Part shown: piece after piece, positions 40,079 to 50,528 of the stretch
Numbering within the stretch: position 1 is the first letter of the stretch
How the letters are laid out: each line of letters opens with the position of its first letter
From: Curtobacterium sp. MCBA15_008
GTDB lineage: Bacteria > Actinomycetota > Actinomycetes > Actinomycetales > Microbacteriaceae
Assembly: GCF_001865065.1 (NCBI RefSeq)
Contig: NZ_MJGN01000021.1
Location: forward strand, 1-51,872
DNA length: 51,872 bases
Direction: 5' to 3'
Program-made: the position numbers and the translations under genes
The notes under the pieces: model-generated
The model's input: only the letters and a program-made list of their open reading frames with translations
Told to the model about the DNA's origin: nothing
Database searches by the model: none

Positions 40079-42304
40079 GTGGTCACGACCGGAACGACAA
40101 CCGAGCCGGCGGTGCCGGACCTCGGTCCCGCACCGCTCGACGCGCGGCTGGCGAACGTCCTCGGCGGGCGGACGGCGAACGCGATCGAGAAGGCGTTCGG
40201 CTACCGCACCGTTGGTGAGTTCCTCGAGCACGCGCCCCGGCGGTACGCCGAGCGCGGTGCACTGACAGCGCTCGACTCGCTCGCGATCGGCGAGTCCGTG
40301 ACGATCGTGGCCGAGGTCGTCGACGTCCGCGAGCGCACGATGCGTGCTCGCCGCGGGTCCATCCTCGAAGCGAAGATCGGCGACGGCAAGGGGCTCCTGA
40401 CCCTCACGTTCTTCAACCAGGGCTGGCGCACGAAGGACCTCGTGCCCGGCGCCCGGGGCATCTTCTCGGGCAAGGTCGGGGACTACCGCGGCGCCCGGCA
40501 GCTGGCGCACCCCGACTACGAACTGTTCGACCGCGACGACCCTCGTGCGACGGCGGATCCGGAGTCAGAAGAGGCCATCCGGTTCTCCCGCCAGCCGATC
40601 CCGATCTACCCGGCGACGTCGACGCTGACCTCGTGGCAGATCGCGAAGTCCATTGCCATCGTGCTCGACACGCTCCCGGACGTCCCCGACCCGATCCCGG
40701 CCCGTGTCCGCAACCGGCTCGACCTCGTGCCGTTCCGGCGCGCGCTCGAGCTCCTGCACCGTCCCGAGAAGGTCGCCGACTTCAAGCGCGCCCAGGACGC
40801 CCTCCGCTACCGCGAGGCGTTCGTGCTCCAGACCGCACTCGTCCAGCGGCGCATCGCCTCCCGGGCGACCGCAGCGACCTCCCGATCGGCGTCGCCCGGC
40901 GGGATCCTCGAGCGCTTCGACGCCACCCTGCCGTTCACGCTGACGGACGACCAGCAGGCCGTCGGTGCCGAGATCGCCCACGACCTGGCCGGCGACTGGC
41001 CGATGCACCGCCTCGTGCAGGGCGAGGTCGGTTCCGGCAAGACCCTCGTGGCGATCCGCGCGATGCTCACGGTCGCCGAGTCCGGCGGGCAGTCCGCGCT
41101 GATCGCCCCGACCGAGGTGCTCGCGGCCCAGCACCTGCGGTCGATCGTGAAGTTCCTCGGCCCGGACCTCGCGGCCGAACTCCGACCGGTGATCCTGACT
41201 GGCTCGCAGTCGACGGACGAACGGCGTCGGGCGCTCCTCGCGGCGGCGTCGGGCAGCTCCCGCCTGGTGGTCGGCACGCACGCCCTGCTCGGCGACCGTG
41301 TCGACTTCGCCGAGCTCGGGCTCGTCGTGGTGGACGAGCAGCACCGGTTCGGCGTCGAGCAGCGTGAGGCGCTCCGGACGAAGGGCGCGACCCCGCCGCA
41401 CGTGCTGGTGCTCACCGCGACGCCGATCCCGCGCACCGTGGCAATGACGGTGTTCGGCGACCTCGACGTCTCGACGATCACCGGGCTGCCCTCGGGCCGT
41501 GCCGGTGTCGAGACGTTCACGGTCCCGCTCGCCGAGCACCCGGGCTGGGAGTCCCGCATCTGGACCCGCATGGCCGAGGAGCTCAGCGCGGGTCGGCAGG
41601 CGTTCGTGGTGTGCCCGGCGATCGACGACGCCCACGCCGAGGACGACGGCGAGCCCGAGCCGGAGACCGAGGACGACGCTCCGAAGCGGTTGCCCGCCAC
41701 GGTGCTCGCGACGGCGGAGCGGATGCGAGCGATGCCGGTCCTCGACGGCCGCAGCATCGCCGTCCTGCACGGGCGCATGACGGCAGAGGAGAAGGACCGC
41801 GTCATGACGTCCTTCGCCGCCGGTGGCATCGACGTCCTCGTCGCGACGACGGTGATCGAGGTCGGGGTCGACGTGCCGAACGCCTCGATGATGGCGGTGC
41901 TCGACGCCGACCGGTTCGGGGTCTCCCAGCTCCACCAGCTGCGCGGCCGCATCGGCCGTGGCCAGTACGCCGGCGTCTGCCTGCTCGTGACCGGAGCGGA
42001 GCTCGAGACCACCTCGCGCGAACGGGTCGACGCGGTGTCGGCGTCGGACGACGGCTTCGAGCTGGCCCGGGTCGACCTCGAGCTCCGGCGCGAGGGCGAC
42101 GTCCTCGGCGAACGACAGTCCGGCGGGCGGTCCTCACTGAACCTGCTGCGGGTCGTCGAGCACGCCGACCTCATCGTCGACGCCCGTGAAGAGGCCGAGC
42201 ACGTCCTCGAGCCGGACCCGCAGCTCGAGGGCCACCCGGCGCTCCGAGAAGCCCTGGCACGCCGGCTCGACGAGTCCGACGCCGCCTTCCTCGGCAAGAA
42301 CTGA
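40079..42304 (+). CDS. recG: ATP-dependent DNA helicase RecG
   Basis: 741 aa. Branch-migration helicase that remodels stalled replication forks and Holliday junctions. The N-terminal wedge/OB domain (about residues 30-170) includes [13 protein letters not shown]. The helicase core has [13 protein letters not shown] (Walker A), [13 protein letters not shown] (DEQH box) and [13 protein letters not shown] (motif VI). An acidic insert, [16 protein letters not shown], sits between the two RecA lobes. The GTG is 6 nt after TACCGT; leaderless start likely. Confidence 0.97.
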   Translation: MVTTGTTTEPAVPDLGPAPLDARLANVLGGRTANAIEKAFGYRTVGEFLEHAPRRYAERGALTALDSLAIGESVTIVAEVVDVRERTMRARRGSILEAKIGDGKGLLTLTFFNQGWRTKDLVPGARGIFSGKVGDYRGARQLAHPDYELFDRDDPRATADPESEEAIRFSRQPIPIYPATSTLTSWQIAKSIAIVLDTLPDVPDPIPARVRNRLDLVPFRRALELLHRPEKVADFKRAQDALRYREAFVLQTALVQRRIASRATAATSRSASPGGILERFDATLPFTLTDDQQAVGAEIAHDLAGDWPMHRLVQGEVGSGKTLVAIRAMLTVAESGGQSALIAPTEVLAAQHLRSIVKFLGPDLAAELRPVILTGSQSTDERRRALLAAASGSSRLVVGTHALLGDRVDFAELGLVVVDEQHRFGVEQREALRTKGATPPHVLVLTATPIPRTVAMTVFGDLDVSTITGLPSGRAGVETFTVPLAEHPGWESRIWTRMAEELSAGRQAFVVCPAIDDAHAEDDGEPEPETEDDAPKRLPATVLATAERMRAMPVLDGRSIAVLHGRMTAEEKDRVMTSFAAGGIDVLVATTVIEVGVDVPNASMMAVLDADRFGVSQLHQLRGRIGRGQYAGVCLLVTGAELETTSRERVDAVSASDDGFELARVDLELRREGDVLGERQSGGRSSLNLLRVVEHADLIVDAREEAEHVLEPDPQLEGHPALREALARRLDESDAAFLGKN

Positions 42305-42326
42305 CCGGACCGGTATCGTCGCCGGC

Positions 42327-42821
42327 ATGGCACAGATCGCGGTGGTCCCCGGTTCGTTCGATCCCGTGACCCTCGGGCACCTCGACGTGATCGGCCGAGC
42401 GGCGCAGCTCTTCGACGAGGTCCACGTGCTCGTCGTGCACAACCCCGACAAGAAGTCGGCGATGTTCGAGGCCGTCGACCGAGTCCGCCTCATCGAGGAG
42501 TCGCTCGTCGAGACCGGCGTCTCGGACAACGTCCGGGTCGGGGAGTGGACCTCCGGGCTGCTCGTGGACTACTGCCGGCAGGTGGGCGCGAAGGTCCTGG
42601 TGAAGGGCGTCCGCTCCGGCGAGGACGTCGCGTACGAGACCCCGATGGCGATCATGAACCGGCACCTCGCCGACGTCGAGACGGTGTTCCTGCTGCCCGA
42701 GGCCTCACGGGCGCACGTGTCGAGCTCGCTCATCCGGCAGGTCGCATCCCTCGGCGGCGACGTCGCCCCGTACGTGCCCGAGGTGGTCGCCGCCGCACTG
42801 CACGAGCACACCGGTCGCTGA
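42327..42821 (+). CDS. coaD: Pantetheine-phosphate adenylyltransferase
   Basis: 164 aa, normal length. Coenzyme A synthesis: adenylates 4'-phosphopantetheine to dephospho-CoA. The nucleotidyltransferase motif TLGHLD and the second motif SSSLIRQ are in place, with [10 protein letters not shown] at the start. TATCGT 7 nt upstream and no ribosome site suggest a leaderless start. 22 bp after recG. Confidence 0.97.
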   Translation: MAQIAVVPGSFDPVTLGHLDVIGRAAQLFDEVHVLVVHNPDKKSAMFEAVDRVRLIEESLVETGVSDNVRVGEWTSGLLVDYCRQVGAKVLVKGVRSGEDVAYETPMAIMNRHLADVETVFLLPEASRAHVSSSLIRQVASLGGDVAPYVPEVVAAALHEHTGR

Positions 42822-42905
42822 ACCGCGCGTCGTGGAGCGGCCCGCGTGGGGACACGCCTGCCCCCGCCTCGACTCACGGGCCTTCGGGATGTAGGCTCGT
42901 CGATC

Positions 42906-43499
42906 GTGTCTTCCCACGTGAACAGCCCCTACGCCCTGCGCGTGCGCGACCTCGCGCACCGGCCGGGCGAGATGCGCGAGCACACGCTCGACATCGAGGT
43001 GCCCGACGCGATGGGTGCCGGCGTGATCTCCGTCCGCCAGGGTGCGCCGATGCACATCGACGTGCGGCTCGAGGGCCTGCACGAGGGCGTCCTCGTCTCC
43101 GGGCACGCCTCGGCCGAGGCGGAGGGCGAGTGCTCACGCTGCCTCATCGACATCAGCGAGCCCATCGAGGTCGATTTCGCCGAGCTCTTCGCGTATGATG
43201 CCTCGGAGGAATTCGACTTCTTCGTGCACGACGACTTCGTCGACACGGAAGAGGTCGTCCGAGACGCGGTGGTGCTGGCGCTGCCGTTCCAGCCGGTCTG
43301 CCGACCGGACTGCCCAGGCCTCGACCCGGTGACGGGCGAGCGACTGGCGGACATCGGTGAGTCCCGCACTCACGAGGTCCTGGATCCCCGGTGGGCCGCC
43401 CTGAGCGGACTCACCGTCCTCGACGAGGACGACGCCAGCACGACAACGCCCCAGACCACCGAGGGTCAGGAGCGGTCCGAAGCCGACCAGGCCGACTGA
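42906..43499 (+). CDS. DUF177/YceD family protein
   Basis: 197 aa. It precedes rpmF, as YceD does in most bacteria. Two cysteine pairs, ECSRCL and CRPDCPG, fit the zinc-ribbon-like core. YceD is needed for normal 23S rRNA accumulation in some bacteria and plants; here the role is inferred from that and from the neighbour. The C-terminus is a disordered Thr/Glu/Gln tail. The GTG lies 8 nt after TAGGCT. Confidence 0.92.
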   Translation: MSSHVNSPYALRVRDLAHRPGEMREHTLDIEVPDAMGAGVISVRQGAPMHIDVRLEGLHEGVLVSGHASAEAEGECSRCLIDISEPIEVDFAELFAYDASEEFDFFVHDDFVDTEEVVRDAVVLALPFQPVCRPDCPGLDPVTGERLADIGESRTHEVLDPRWAALSGLTVLDEDDASTTTPQTTEGQERSEADQAD

Positions 43500-43546
43500 C
43501 CGCCGTCCCTCGCCACTGACCACCGAGCAACCGAAAGAGAACCACC

Positions 43547-43750
43547 ATGGCCGTTCCCAAGCGCAAGCAGTCCCGTGCCAACACGCACGCCCGTCGTTCG
43601 CAGTGGAAGGCCGCGCCGGTCCAGCTCGTGAAGACGATCGAGGGTGGCAAGGTCACCTACAGCCTCCCGCACCGCGCCAAGGTCGTCGAGGACTCCGCCG
43701 GCACGCCCCTGTACATGGAGTACAAGGGCCGCAAGGTCGCCGACGTCTGA
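43547..43750 (+). CDS. rpmF: 50S ribosomal protein L32
   Basis: 67 aa. [19 protein letters not shown] is the standard L32 start. No cysteines, so it is the zinc-free (C-) form. Part of the large subunit. Ribosome site AAAGAGAA. Followed by rnc after 13 bp. Confidence 0.98.
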   Translation: MAVPKRKQSRANTHARRSQWKAAPVQLVKTIEGGKVTYSLPHRAKVVEDSAGTPLYMEYKGRKVADV

Positions 43751-43763
43751 TCGGACCGAACGC

Positions 43764-44489
43764 ATGACAGCGACGTCCGGCACCACGGGGTCCCGCCCCG
43801 TGGGGCCGGACGTCGTTCGTCTGCGTGACAGCCTCGGGGCCGACATCGACCTCGAGCTGCTGCAGCTCGCCCTGACGCACCGGTCGTACGCGTACGAGCA
43901 CGGCGGCATCGGGCACAACGAGCGCCTCGAGTTCCTCGGGGACTCGATCCTCGGCCAGGCCGTGACCGTGAAGCTCTACCGGTCCTTCCCCGACCTCGAC
44001 GAGGGCGACCTCGCGAAGCGTCGCGCCAGCCTCGTGTCGACCGTGGCCCTGGCCGAGATCGCGCGGATGATCGGCCTCGGCCAGTACCTCCGGCTCGGCA
44101 AGGGCGAGGAACAGACCGGCGGCCGGAACAAGTCGTCGATCCTGGCGGACACCGTCGAAGCCGTCATCGGTGCGGCGTACCTGTCGGCCGGACCGGACCC
44201 GGCGACCGAGCTGGTCCTCCGGCTCGTCGACCCGCTGCTGGTCGACCCGGACCGCTTCGGCGCCGCGATGGACCCGAAGACCAGCCTGCAGGAACTCGCG
44301 TCCAGCCTGTCCCTGGGCAACCCGTCGTACCGCGTGACCGAAGCCGGCCCGGACCACGACAAGACGTTCCACGCGACCGTGGTGCTCCAGGGCGAGGACG
44401 TCTCGACCGGCTCCGGGTCGAGCAAGAAGACCGCCGAGATGGCCGCCGCGCTCGAAGCGTGGACGCGGCTCTCGGGCCGGGCGGCCTGA
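43764..44489 (+). CDS. rnc: Ribonuclease III
   Basis: 241 aa. Double-strand RNA endonuclease for rRNA processing. The catalytic signature NERLEFLGDSILG and the second acidic motif DTVEAVIGA are present, with a C-terminal dsRNA-binding domain ending in SGSSKKTAEMAAALEAW. The first 12 residues are variable. The stop is 4 bp before the mutM GTG. Confidence 0.97.
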   Translation: MTATSGTTGSRPVGPDVVRLRDSLGADIDLELLQLALTHRSYAYEHGGIGHNERLEFLGDSILGQAVTVKLYRSFPDLDEGDLAKRRASLVSTVALAEIARMIGLGQYLRLGKGEEQTGGRNKSSILADTVEAVIGAAYLSAGPDPATELVLRLVDPLLVDPDRFGAAMDPKTSLQELASSLSLGNPSYRVTEAGPDHDKTFHATVVLQGEDVSTGSGSSKKTAEMAAALEAWTRLSGRAA

Positions 44490-44493
44490 CCAC

Positions 44494-45465
44494 GTGCCCG
44501 AACTCCCCGAGGTCGAGGTCGTCCGCGCCGGCCTCGAACCCGCCGTCAGCGGTGCGCGGGTCCTGCACGTGGACGTCGTCGACGACCGAGCGCTCACCCG
44601 CCACGACGGCCCCGCCGAGGACTTCGCCGACCGCCTGACCGGCCGCACCATCGCCGCCGCCGTCCGCCGGGGCAAGTTCCTCTGGATGCCACTCGAACCG
44701 CGGAACGTCGGCGACCAGCCGGAAGCGCTCGTCGCCCACCTCGGCATGAGCGGCCAGATCCTGCTCGGTCGCGGCCGTGACGCCGCGAAGCACCGTCGGA
44801 TCCTGTTGGACGTGCAGCCAGCGAGCGCCGGTCGCGACGGAGCGGCCGAACCCCCGGTCGAGCTCGAGTTCGTCGACCAGCGCACCTTCGGCTCGATGGC
44901 GATCGACCCCATGGTGCCCACGATCGACGGCGCTCCCGCCGGGTTCGGCGGGCACGTCGACGAGACCGACCCGGACGCGGTGTGGCGTCGGAGCATCCCG
45001 AAGCAGGTGTCGCACATCGCCCGCGACCCGCTCGACCCGGCGTTCGACGACGACCGGTTCACCGCGATGGCGCGGAAGCGGTCGAGCGGCATCAAGCGGG
45101 TCCTGCTCGACCAGGGCGTCGTCAGCGGCATCGGGAACATCTACGCCGACGAGTCGCTGTGGGCGGCGAAGCTCCACTACGACCGACCCGCGGACCGCCT
45201 GACGCGCGCCGACCTCGGCGGGCTCCTCGCCGAGGTCCGGAGCGTGCTGGGCCGCGCGCTCGAGGACGGCGGGACGAGCTTCGACGCGCAGTACGTCAAT
45301 GTGAACGGCCAGTCCGGGTACTTCTCGCAGCGACTCAACGTGTACGGGCAGCAGGGCAAGCCGTGTCCTCGCTGCGGGACGACGGTCGTGCGCGAGGCCT
45401 TCATGAACCGGTCCAGCCACCGTTGCCCCGTGTGCCAACCGGCTCCACGGCCGCGCAGGCGTTAG
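44494..45465 (+). CDS. mutM: Formamidopyrimidine-DNA glycosylase
   Basis: 323 aa. Base-excision repair of 8-oxoguanine. The N-terminal PELPEVE supplies the catalytic Pro and Glu. The helix-two-turn-helix segment SSGIKRVLLDQGVVSGIGN and the C-terminal zinc finger (CPRCGTTVV ... CPVC) are complete. About 35 residues longer than E. coli Fpg because of an insertion near residues 105-135. GTG start fixed by the catalytic Pro2. Confidence 0.97.
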   Translation: MPELPEVEVVRAGLEPAVSGARVLHVDVVDDRALTRHDGPAEDFADRLTGRTIAAAVRRGKFLWMPLEPRNVGDQPEALVAHLGMSGQILLGRGRDAAKHRRILLDVQPASAGRDGAAEPPVELEFVDQRTFGSMAIDPMVPTIDGAPAGFGGHVDETDPDAVWRRSIPKQVSHIARDPLDPAFDDDRFTAMARKRSSGIKRVLLDQGVVSGIGNIYADESLWAAKLHYDRPADRLTRADLGGLLAEVRSVLGRALEDGGTSFDAQYVNVNGQSGYFSQRLNVYGQQGKPCPRCGTTVVREAFMNRSSHRCPVCQPAPRPRRR

Positions 45466-45480
45466 CCTGACGCCGAGCGA

Positions 45481-45519
45481 GCACCGCCCAGCAGCACCGC
45501 CCAGCAGCACCGCCGCCAG
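45481..45519. repeat. 13-bp tandem repeat before smc
   Basis: GCACCGCCCAGCA occurs twice in tandem and a third partial copy follows, in the mutM-smc gap. No coding frame here. Confidence 0.8.
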
Positions 45520-45547
45520 CACGCGAGCCAGCACACCCGGAGACCGC

Positions 45548-48500
45548 ATGTACTTGAAGAGCCTGACCATCAAGGGGTTCAAGTCCTTCGCGCAGCCGAC
45601 GACGTTCGCGTTCGAGCCCGGCGTGACCTGCATCGTGGGGCCGAACGGTTCGGGCAAGTCGAACGTGGTCGACGCGCTGGCCTGGGTGATGGGGGAGCAG
45701 GGCGCGAAGACCCTGCGCGGCGGCAAGATGGAGGACGTCATCTTCGCCGGCACCTCGACCCGCGGCCCGCTCGGCCGCGCCCAGGTGCTCCTCACCATCG
45801 ACAACACCGACGGCCTGCTGCCGATCGAGTACTCCGAGGTGACGATCTCCCGCACGCTGTTCCGCAACGGCGGCAGCGAGTACGCCATCAACGGGGAGAA
45901 CTGCCGGCTGCTCGACGTGCAGGAACTGCTGAGCGACACCGGGCTCGGCCGTGAGATGCACGTCATCGTCGGGCAGGGGCAGCTCGACAAGGTCCTGCAC
46001 GCCACCCCGGAGGACCGCCGCGGCTTCATCGAAGAGGCCGCGGGCATCCTCAAGCACCGCCGCCGCAAGGAGAAGACGCTCCGCAAGCTCGAGGCGATGC
46101 AGACGAACCTGACGCGGCTGTCCGACCTGGCGGGGGAGATCCGGCGGCAGCTGAAGCCGCTCGGCCGGCAGGCGGAGGTCGCCCGCAAGGCCCAGTCGGT
46201 CGCCGCGGTGGCCCGTGACGCCAAGGCCCGGATCCTGGCGGACGACGTCGTCCGGCTGCGCCGCGAGCTGCACGAGCACCAGGAGGTCGAGGCCGGCAGG
46301 AAGTCCGAGCGTATCGTCCTGCAGGAGCGGCTCGACCAGACCCGTGCCCGGCAGCAGCACGTCGAGCAGAGCATGGTCGGGGACGACGTCGACCGTGCTC
46401 GCACCGTCGTGCACCGGCTCGAGAGCGTCCAGGAGCGACTGCGCGGACTGTCGAGCCTGGCGAACCAGCGGCTGATGTTCCTCGCCCAGCAGGCCGACGC
46501 GCCGCAGCAGGGCCCCACGATCACCCCGGAGCGGGTGCAGGGCGTCCGCGACGAAGCCGACCGGCTCGAGGCCCGCGCGACCGCGATGGCCGGCGGGATG
46601 GCGAGTGCCGCGCGGGTCGTCCAGGAGGCCCGCGACGCGCTCGACGCCCTCGACGAGCGGATCGCCGCGCAGGCCGCCCTCGTCTCCCAGCACGATCTCG
46701 AAGCCCAGCGGCTCGCCTCCGCGGTGGACGTCGCACGCTCGAAGCGCGGCTCCGCGGTGGCGGACCGGGAGCGCCGTGAACGCGCCCTGGCCGAGGCGGG
46801 CGAGCGTGCCGAACGCGCGGCCGCGGCGTTGGCCGAACTCGGCACCGACCCGTCGGAGGGCGTCGACGAGGACGCCCTCACGACCGCCCTCGAGACCGCT
46901 CGCGAGCAGCAGGAGGCCGCGCAGGCCGCCCGTGACGAACACCGCGACCGCCTGCACGGCCTCGAACGCGAACGCGACGCGCTCGACGCCCGCGTGGCGG
47001 CCCTCGGCATGTCCATCGACGTCCGTGACGGCTCGCAGGCGCTCATCGACGCCGGTCGCGCCGGCATCGTCGGTCGCCTCGCCGACGCCCTGACGGTGGC
47101 ACCGGGCTTCGAGGGTGCGATAGCGATCGCCCTCGACGGACTCGCCGACGCGGTGCTCGCCGACGACCGGTCGGTCGCGCTCGACGCGGTCGCGCACGCC
47201 CGGACCGAGGACATCGGCCGTATCGACGTCATCGTCGCGGACGCGGCCGGCCCCGACACGGGGCTGCCCGCCAGCCTGCCGACGGGCGTCCGCCGTGCGC
47301 TCGACCTGGTGCAGGGACCGCCGGCGATCGCCGCGATCCTGCGGGACACGCTCGTCGCCGAGACCGAGGACGTCGACCTGGAGGCCGTGCTCACCGCCGC
47401 CCCGCAGGCCACGGTCGTGACGCGGTCCGGTGACCTCGTCCGCGCCGTCCGCGTGACGGGTGGCGGTGAACGGGTCACCTCGCGCATCGAGCTCGTCGCG
47501 GAACGCGACGACGCCGTGACGCGACGGGACGCGATCGCGACGGACGCCGAGGACGCGGCCACGCGCCTCCAGGCTGCCCGCTCCGCCGTCGAGGACGCGC
47601 GCCGCCAGGCGGACGAGGCCGACGCCCGCTCACGCGCGTACGCGAAGGCGAAGGCGGAGTACGACCGGACCAGTGCGTCGACGCGGGCGAAGGCGGAGAA
47701 CGCCGCCGCCGAGGTCGAGCGCCTACGCGCTGCCCTCGCCGAGACCGACGGCGCCGTCGAGGCGGCGGACTCCGTGCTGGCCGAGGCCGAGCGCGCCCAC
47801 CGCGAGTTCACCGAGCGCCCGCGTCCCGTGGTGGACGCGTCCGGACGGCCGGCGCTGCAGGACGCGCTCGAGGCCGCGCGTGCCGCCGAGATCGAGCAGC
47901 GCATCCAGGTCGAGACGGTGCGGGAGCGGGTGCGGTCCGAACGACACCGCGCCGTGCAGCTGGAACGGCAGCTCGAGGCCGAGCGCGCCGCGGCCGAGGA
48001 AGCAGCGCGGCTCGCGGTCATCCGGCGCGGGCAGATCGCCGTGGCGGAGCAGGTCCTCGCCGACCTACCGGGCCTCCTGGCCGCGGTGGACCGGTCGCTC
48101 GCCGAGGCGCGGGTGCAACTCGCGACCGAGGAGTCCGAGCGGTCGAAGCGCAACACCGAGCTGCAGACGATCCGGAACGAGGAACGCGAGCTCCGGGAGC
48201 GCCTGCAGACGATCACCGACGGCGTGCACTCGCTCGAGATGGAGATCTACGAGAAGAAGCTGCACGTGTCGGGGGTGCTCGACCGGGCGCAGAGCGAACT
48301 CGGCCTCGGCGAAGCCGTCCTGGTGGCGGAGTACGGGCCGGACGTGCCGGTGCCCGTCGACGTGTTGGTCGACCCCCGGGTGCTGGCCCGGAAGCACCGC
48401 GAGGCCGAGCGGGCCCGAGCGGCAGCCGAGGCAGCGGCGGCCGGCGACACCGTGGCAGACGAAGACGAAGACGCAGACGCAGAGGCTCCCGCAGACGCAG

Positions 48501-49330
48501 AGGCCCCCGCGGACGCGGGTGCAGACCCAGTCGACGCCGACCTCCCCGCACTCGTCGACGCGGAGTCCACGCTCCCCGGTGGCCCGGCGCTGCCCGAGTT
48601 CGACGCCACTGACGAGGTCGACCCCGCCGACGTCGAGACCGTGCCCTACGTCCGCGCCGAGCAGGAGCGCCGACTCAAGGCGGCCGAGCGCGACCTCGGA
48701 CAGCTCGGCAAGGTGAACCCGCTCGCGCTCGAGGAGTTCCAGGCCCTCGAGCAGCGCCACGCGTTCCTCGCCGAGCAGCTCGACGACCTGCAGAAGACCC
48801 GCACCGACCTGATGACGATCATCGACGAACTCGACACGAAGATGCAGTCGATCTTCGACTCCGCGTTCTCGGACACGAAAGAGGCCTTCGACGTCATCTT
48901 CCCGATCCTGTTCCCGGGCGGCTCGGGGTCGATCACGCTGACGAACCCGGACGACCTGCTGCGCACCGGCATCGAGGTGCAGGTGAAGCCCGCGGGGAAG
49001 AAGATCGACCGCCTCACGCTGCTGTCCGGCGGGGAGCGGTCCCTCGCGGCGGTGGCGCTGCTCGTCGCGATCTTCACCGCCCGGCCGTCGCCGTTCTACA
49101 TCATGGACGAGGTCGAGGCGGCGCTGGACGACGCGAACCTCGGGCGGCTGCTGACCGTCTTCGAGCGGCTGCGAGCGTCGTCGCAGCTCATCGTCATCAC
49201 GCACCAGAAGCGCACGATGGAGATCGCGGACGCCCTGTACGGCGTCTCGATGCGGCAGGACGGCGTGTCCGCCGTGGTCGGGCAGCGGGTGCAGCAGCGC
49301 GAGCCCGCCGACGCGGTCGCCGTCGCGTAG
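45548..49330 (+). CDS. smc: Chromosome segregation protein SMC
   Basis: 1260 aa. Condensin ATPase that loads at parS-ParB and organises chromosome arms. The N-terminal head has GPNGSGKSN (Walker A). Two long coiled coils flank a hinge at about residues 480-620. The C-terminal head has LLSGGERSLAA (signature) and FYIMDEVEAALDD (Walker B). Longer than the usual ~1180-1200 because of an acidic Ala/Asp/Glu/Pro insertion at about residues 970-1030, just before LGKVNPLALEEF. GGAG precedes the ATG. Confidence 0.98.
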   Translation: MYLKSLTIKGFKSFAQPTTFAFEPGVTCIVGPNGSGKSNVVDALAWVMGEQGAKTLRGGKMEDVIFAGTSTRGPLGRAQVLLTIDNTDGLLPIEYSEVTISRTLFRNGGSEYAINGENCRLLDVQELLSDTGLGREMHVIVGQGQLDKVLHATPEDRRGFIEEAAGILKHRRRKEKTLRKLEAMQTNLTRLSDLAGEIRRQLKPLGRQAEVARKAQSVAAVARDAKARILADDVVRLRRELHEHQEVEAGRKSERIVLQERLDQTRARQQHVEQSMVGDDVDRARTVVHRLESVQERLRGLSSLANQRLMFLAQQADAPQQGPTITPERVQGVRDEADRLEARATAMAGGMASAARVVQEARDALDALDERIAAQAALVSQHDLEAQRLASAVDVARSKRGSAVADRERRERALAEAGERAERAAAALAELGTDPSEGVDEDALTTALETAREQQEAAQAARDEHRDRLHGLERERDALDARVAALGMSIDVRDGSQALIDAGRAGIVGRLADALTVAPGFEGAIAIALDGLADAVLADDRSVALDAVAHARTEDIGRIDVIVADAAGPDTGLPASLPTGVRRALDLVQGPPAIAAILRDTLVAETEDVDLEAVLTAAPQATVVTRSGDLVRAVRVTGGGERVTSRIELVAERDDAVTRRDAIATDAEDAATRLQAARSAVEDARRQADEADARSRAYAKAKAEYDRTSASTRAKAENAAAEVERLRAALAETDGAVEAADSVLAEAERAHREFTERPRPVVDASGRPALQDALEAARAAEIEQRIQVETVRERVRSERHRAVQLERQLEAERAAAEEAARLAVIRRGQIAVAEQVLADLPGLLAAVDRSLAEARVQLATEESERSKRNTELQTIRNEERELRERLQTITDGVHSLEMEIYEKKLHVSGVLDRAQSELGLGEAVLVAEYGPDVPVPVDVLVDPRVLARKHREAERARAAAEAAAAGDTVADEDEDADAEAPADAEAPADAGADPVDADLPALVDAESTLPGGPALPEFDATDEVDPADVETVPYVRAEQERRLKAAERDLGQLGKVNPLALEEFQALEQRHAFLAEQLDDLQKTRTDLMTIIDELDTKMQSIFDSAFSDTKEAFDVIFPILFPGGSGSITLTNPDDLLRTGIEVQVKPAGKKIDRLTLLSGGERSLAAVALLVAIFTARPSPFYIMDEVEAALDDANLGRLLTVFERLRASSQLIVITHQKRTMEIADALYGVSMRQDGVSAVVGQRVQQREPADAVAVA

Positions 49331-49344
49331 CCGCGCGCAGCCCG

Positions 49345-49380
49345 GGACGGACGGACGGACGGACGGACGGACAGACGGAC
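49345..49380. repeat. GGAC tetranucleotide repeat
   Basis: Seven exact GGAC units, then AGAC and one more GGAC, leading directly into the palindrome at 49374. Confidence 0.85.
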
Positions 49381-49421
49381 GGGAGGCGCGGTGCCAGCTG
49401 GCACCGCGCCTCCCGTCCGTC
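49374..49421. terminator. 48-bp perfect palindrome (GGAGGCGCGGTGCC family)
   Basis: 24-bp arms meet at AGCT without mismatch. It sits between convergent smc and terC. The core is the same as at 14581 and 21957, so it is a member of the repeated hairpin family and a likely bidirectional terminator. Confidence 0.8.
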
Positions 49422-49433
49422 AGGTGGTGGCGA

Positions 49434-50459
49434 CTACTTCGCGTCGACCTCGACAGTGCGCTGCGAGCCCGTCGGGGTGAGCCCGCGCTCCTGGCGCTTC
49501 TTCGAGACCACCAGCGAGGCGACCGTCGCGACCGCGATCGTCAGCATGATGAAGCCGAGCGAGAACCAGATCGGGATCTCCGGCGCCCACTCGATGTGCT
49601 CGCCGCCGTTGATGAACGGCAGCTCGTTGACGTGCATCGCGTGGAAGACGAGCTTCACGCCGATGAAGCCGAGGATGACCGCCAGCCCCTGGCCGAGGTA
49701 GATGAGCCGCTCGAGCAGCCCCGCGATGAGGAAGTACAGCTGGCGGAGGCCGAGGAGCGAGAACGCGTTCGCGGTGAACACGATGAAGGCGTCCTGCGTG
49801 AGCCCGAAGATCGCCGGGATCGAGTCGAGCGCGAAGAGCACGTCGGTGAGGCCGATCGCGACCATCACGAGGAGCATCGGCGTGAACAGGCGCTTGCCGT
49901 CGACCTTCGTGGTGAGGCGGTCGCCGTCGTAGTCCTTCGACGTCGGGATGACGCGGCGCAGGATCCGGATGAGGCGGGAGTCGCCCTCCTCGGCGGAGTG
50001 CTCGTTGCCACCGCGGGCCTGCGACCAGGCGAGCCAGAACAGCAGCGCACCGAACAGGTAGAAGACCCACGAGTAGTTCTCGATGATCGTCACGCCGAGG
50101 GCGATGAAGACACCACGGGCCACCAGGGCGATCGCGACGCCGACGAGCAGCACCTTCTGCTGGAACTCCTTCGGCACCGCGAAGCTCGACATGATGATGA
50201 GGAAGACGAAGAGGTTGTCGACCGACAGGGCCTTCTCGGTGAGCCACCCGGCGAAGTACTCACCGCCGGCCTGACCGCCGCCGAAGACCCAGATGCCGAT
50301 GCCGAAGACGATCGCGAGCGCGATGTAGACGACGGACCAGAACGCGGATTCGCGGATGTGGGGCACGTGCGGTGTGCGCACGTGCGAGAAGAAGTCGAAC
50401 ACCAGCAGCGCGAGGATGCCGGCGATGGTGATCAACCAGACGAAGAGTGGGACGTCCAA
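49434..50459 (-). CDS. TerC/Alx family integral membrane metal transporter
   Basis: 341 aa with about nine membrane helices. Conserved acidic motifs lie in LSVDNLFVFLIIMS and IGLTDVLFALDSIPAIFG. TerC/Alx proteins are linked to Mn2+ export, and a yybP-ykoY-type riboswitch stands upstream, which supports that role here. The start is taken as TTG 50459, after GAAGGA at 6-nt spacing; the protein then begins MDVPLFVWLITI, as homologues do. The frame stays open up to 50669, but that stretch is the riboswitch. Confidence 0.9.
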   Translation of the reverse strand: MDVPLFVWLITIAGILALLVFDFFSHVRTPHVPHIRESAFWSVVYIALAIVFGIGIWVFGGGQAGGEYFAGWLTEKALSVDNLFVFLIIMSSFAVPKEFQQKVLLVGVAIALVARGVFIALGVTIIENYSWVFYLFGALLFWLAWSQARGGNEHSAEEGDSRLIRILRRVIPTSKDYDGDRLTTKVDGKRLFTPMLLVMVAIGLTDVLFALDSIPAIFGLTQDAFIVFTANAFSLLGLRQLYFLIAGLLERLIYLGQGLAVILGFIGVKLVFHAMHVNELPFINGGEHIEWAPEIPIWFSLGFIMLTIAVATVASLVVSKKRQERGLTPTGSQRTVEVDAK

Positions 50460-50528
50460 CGGGGTTCCTTCAGGTGAGGGCGCGATCAGGTGCACGTTGT
50501 TCACGGACACGCGGGTACGCCGAGGCCT

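Noticed and set aside
44164..48216. A 1350-codon open frame on the strand opposite smc, mutM and rnc
   Set aside because: Ser/Arg/Ala-rich product with no domain. It is the mirror of codon bias in GC-rich genes and crosses three clear genes.
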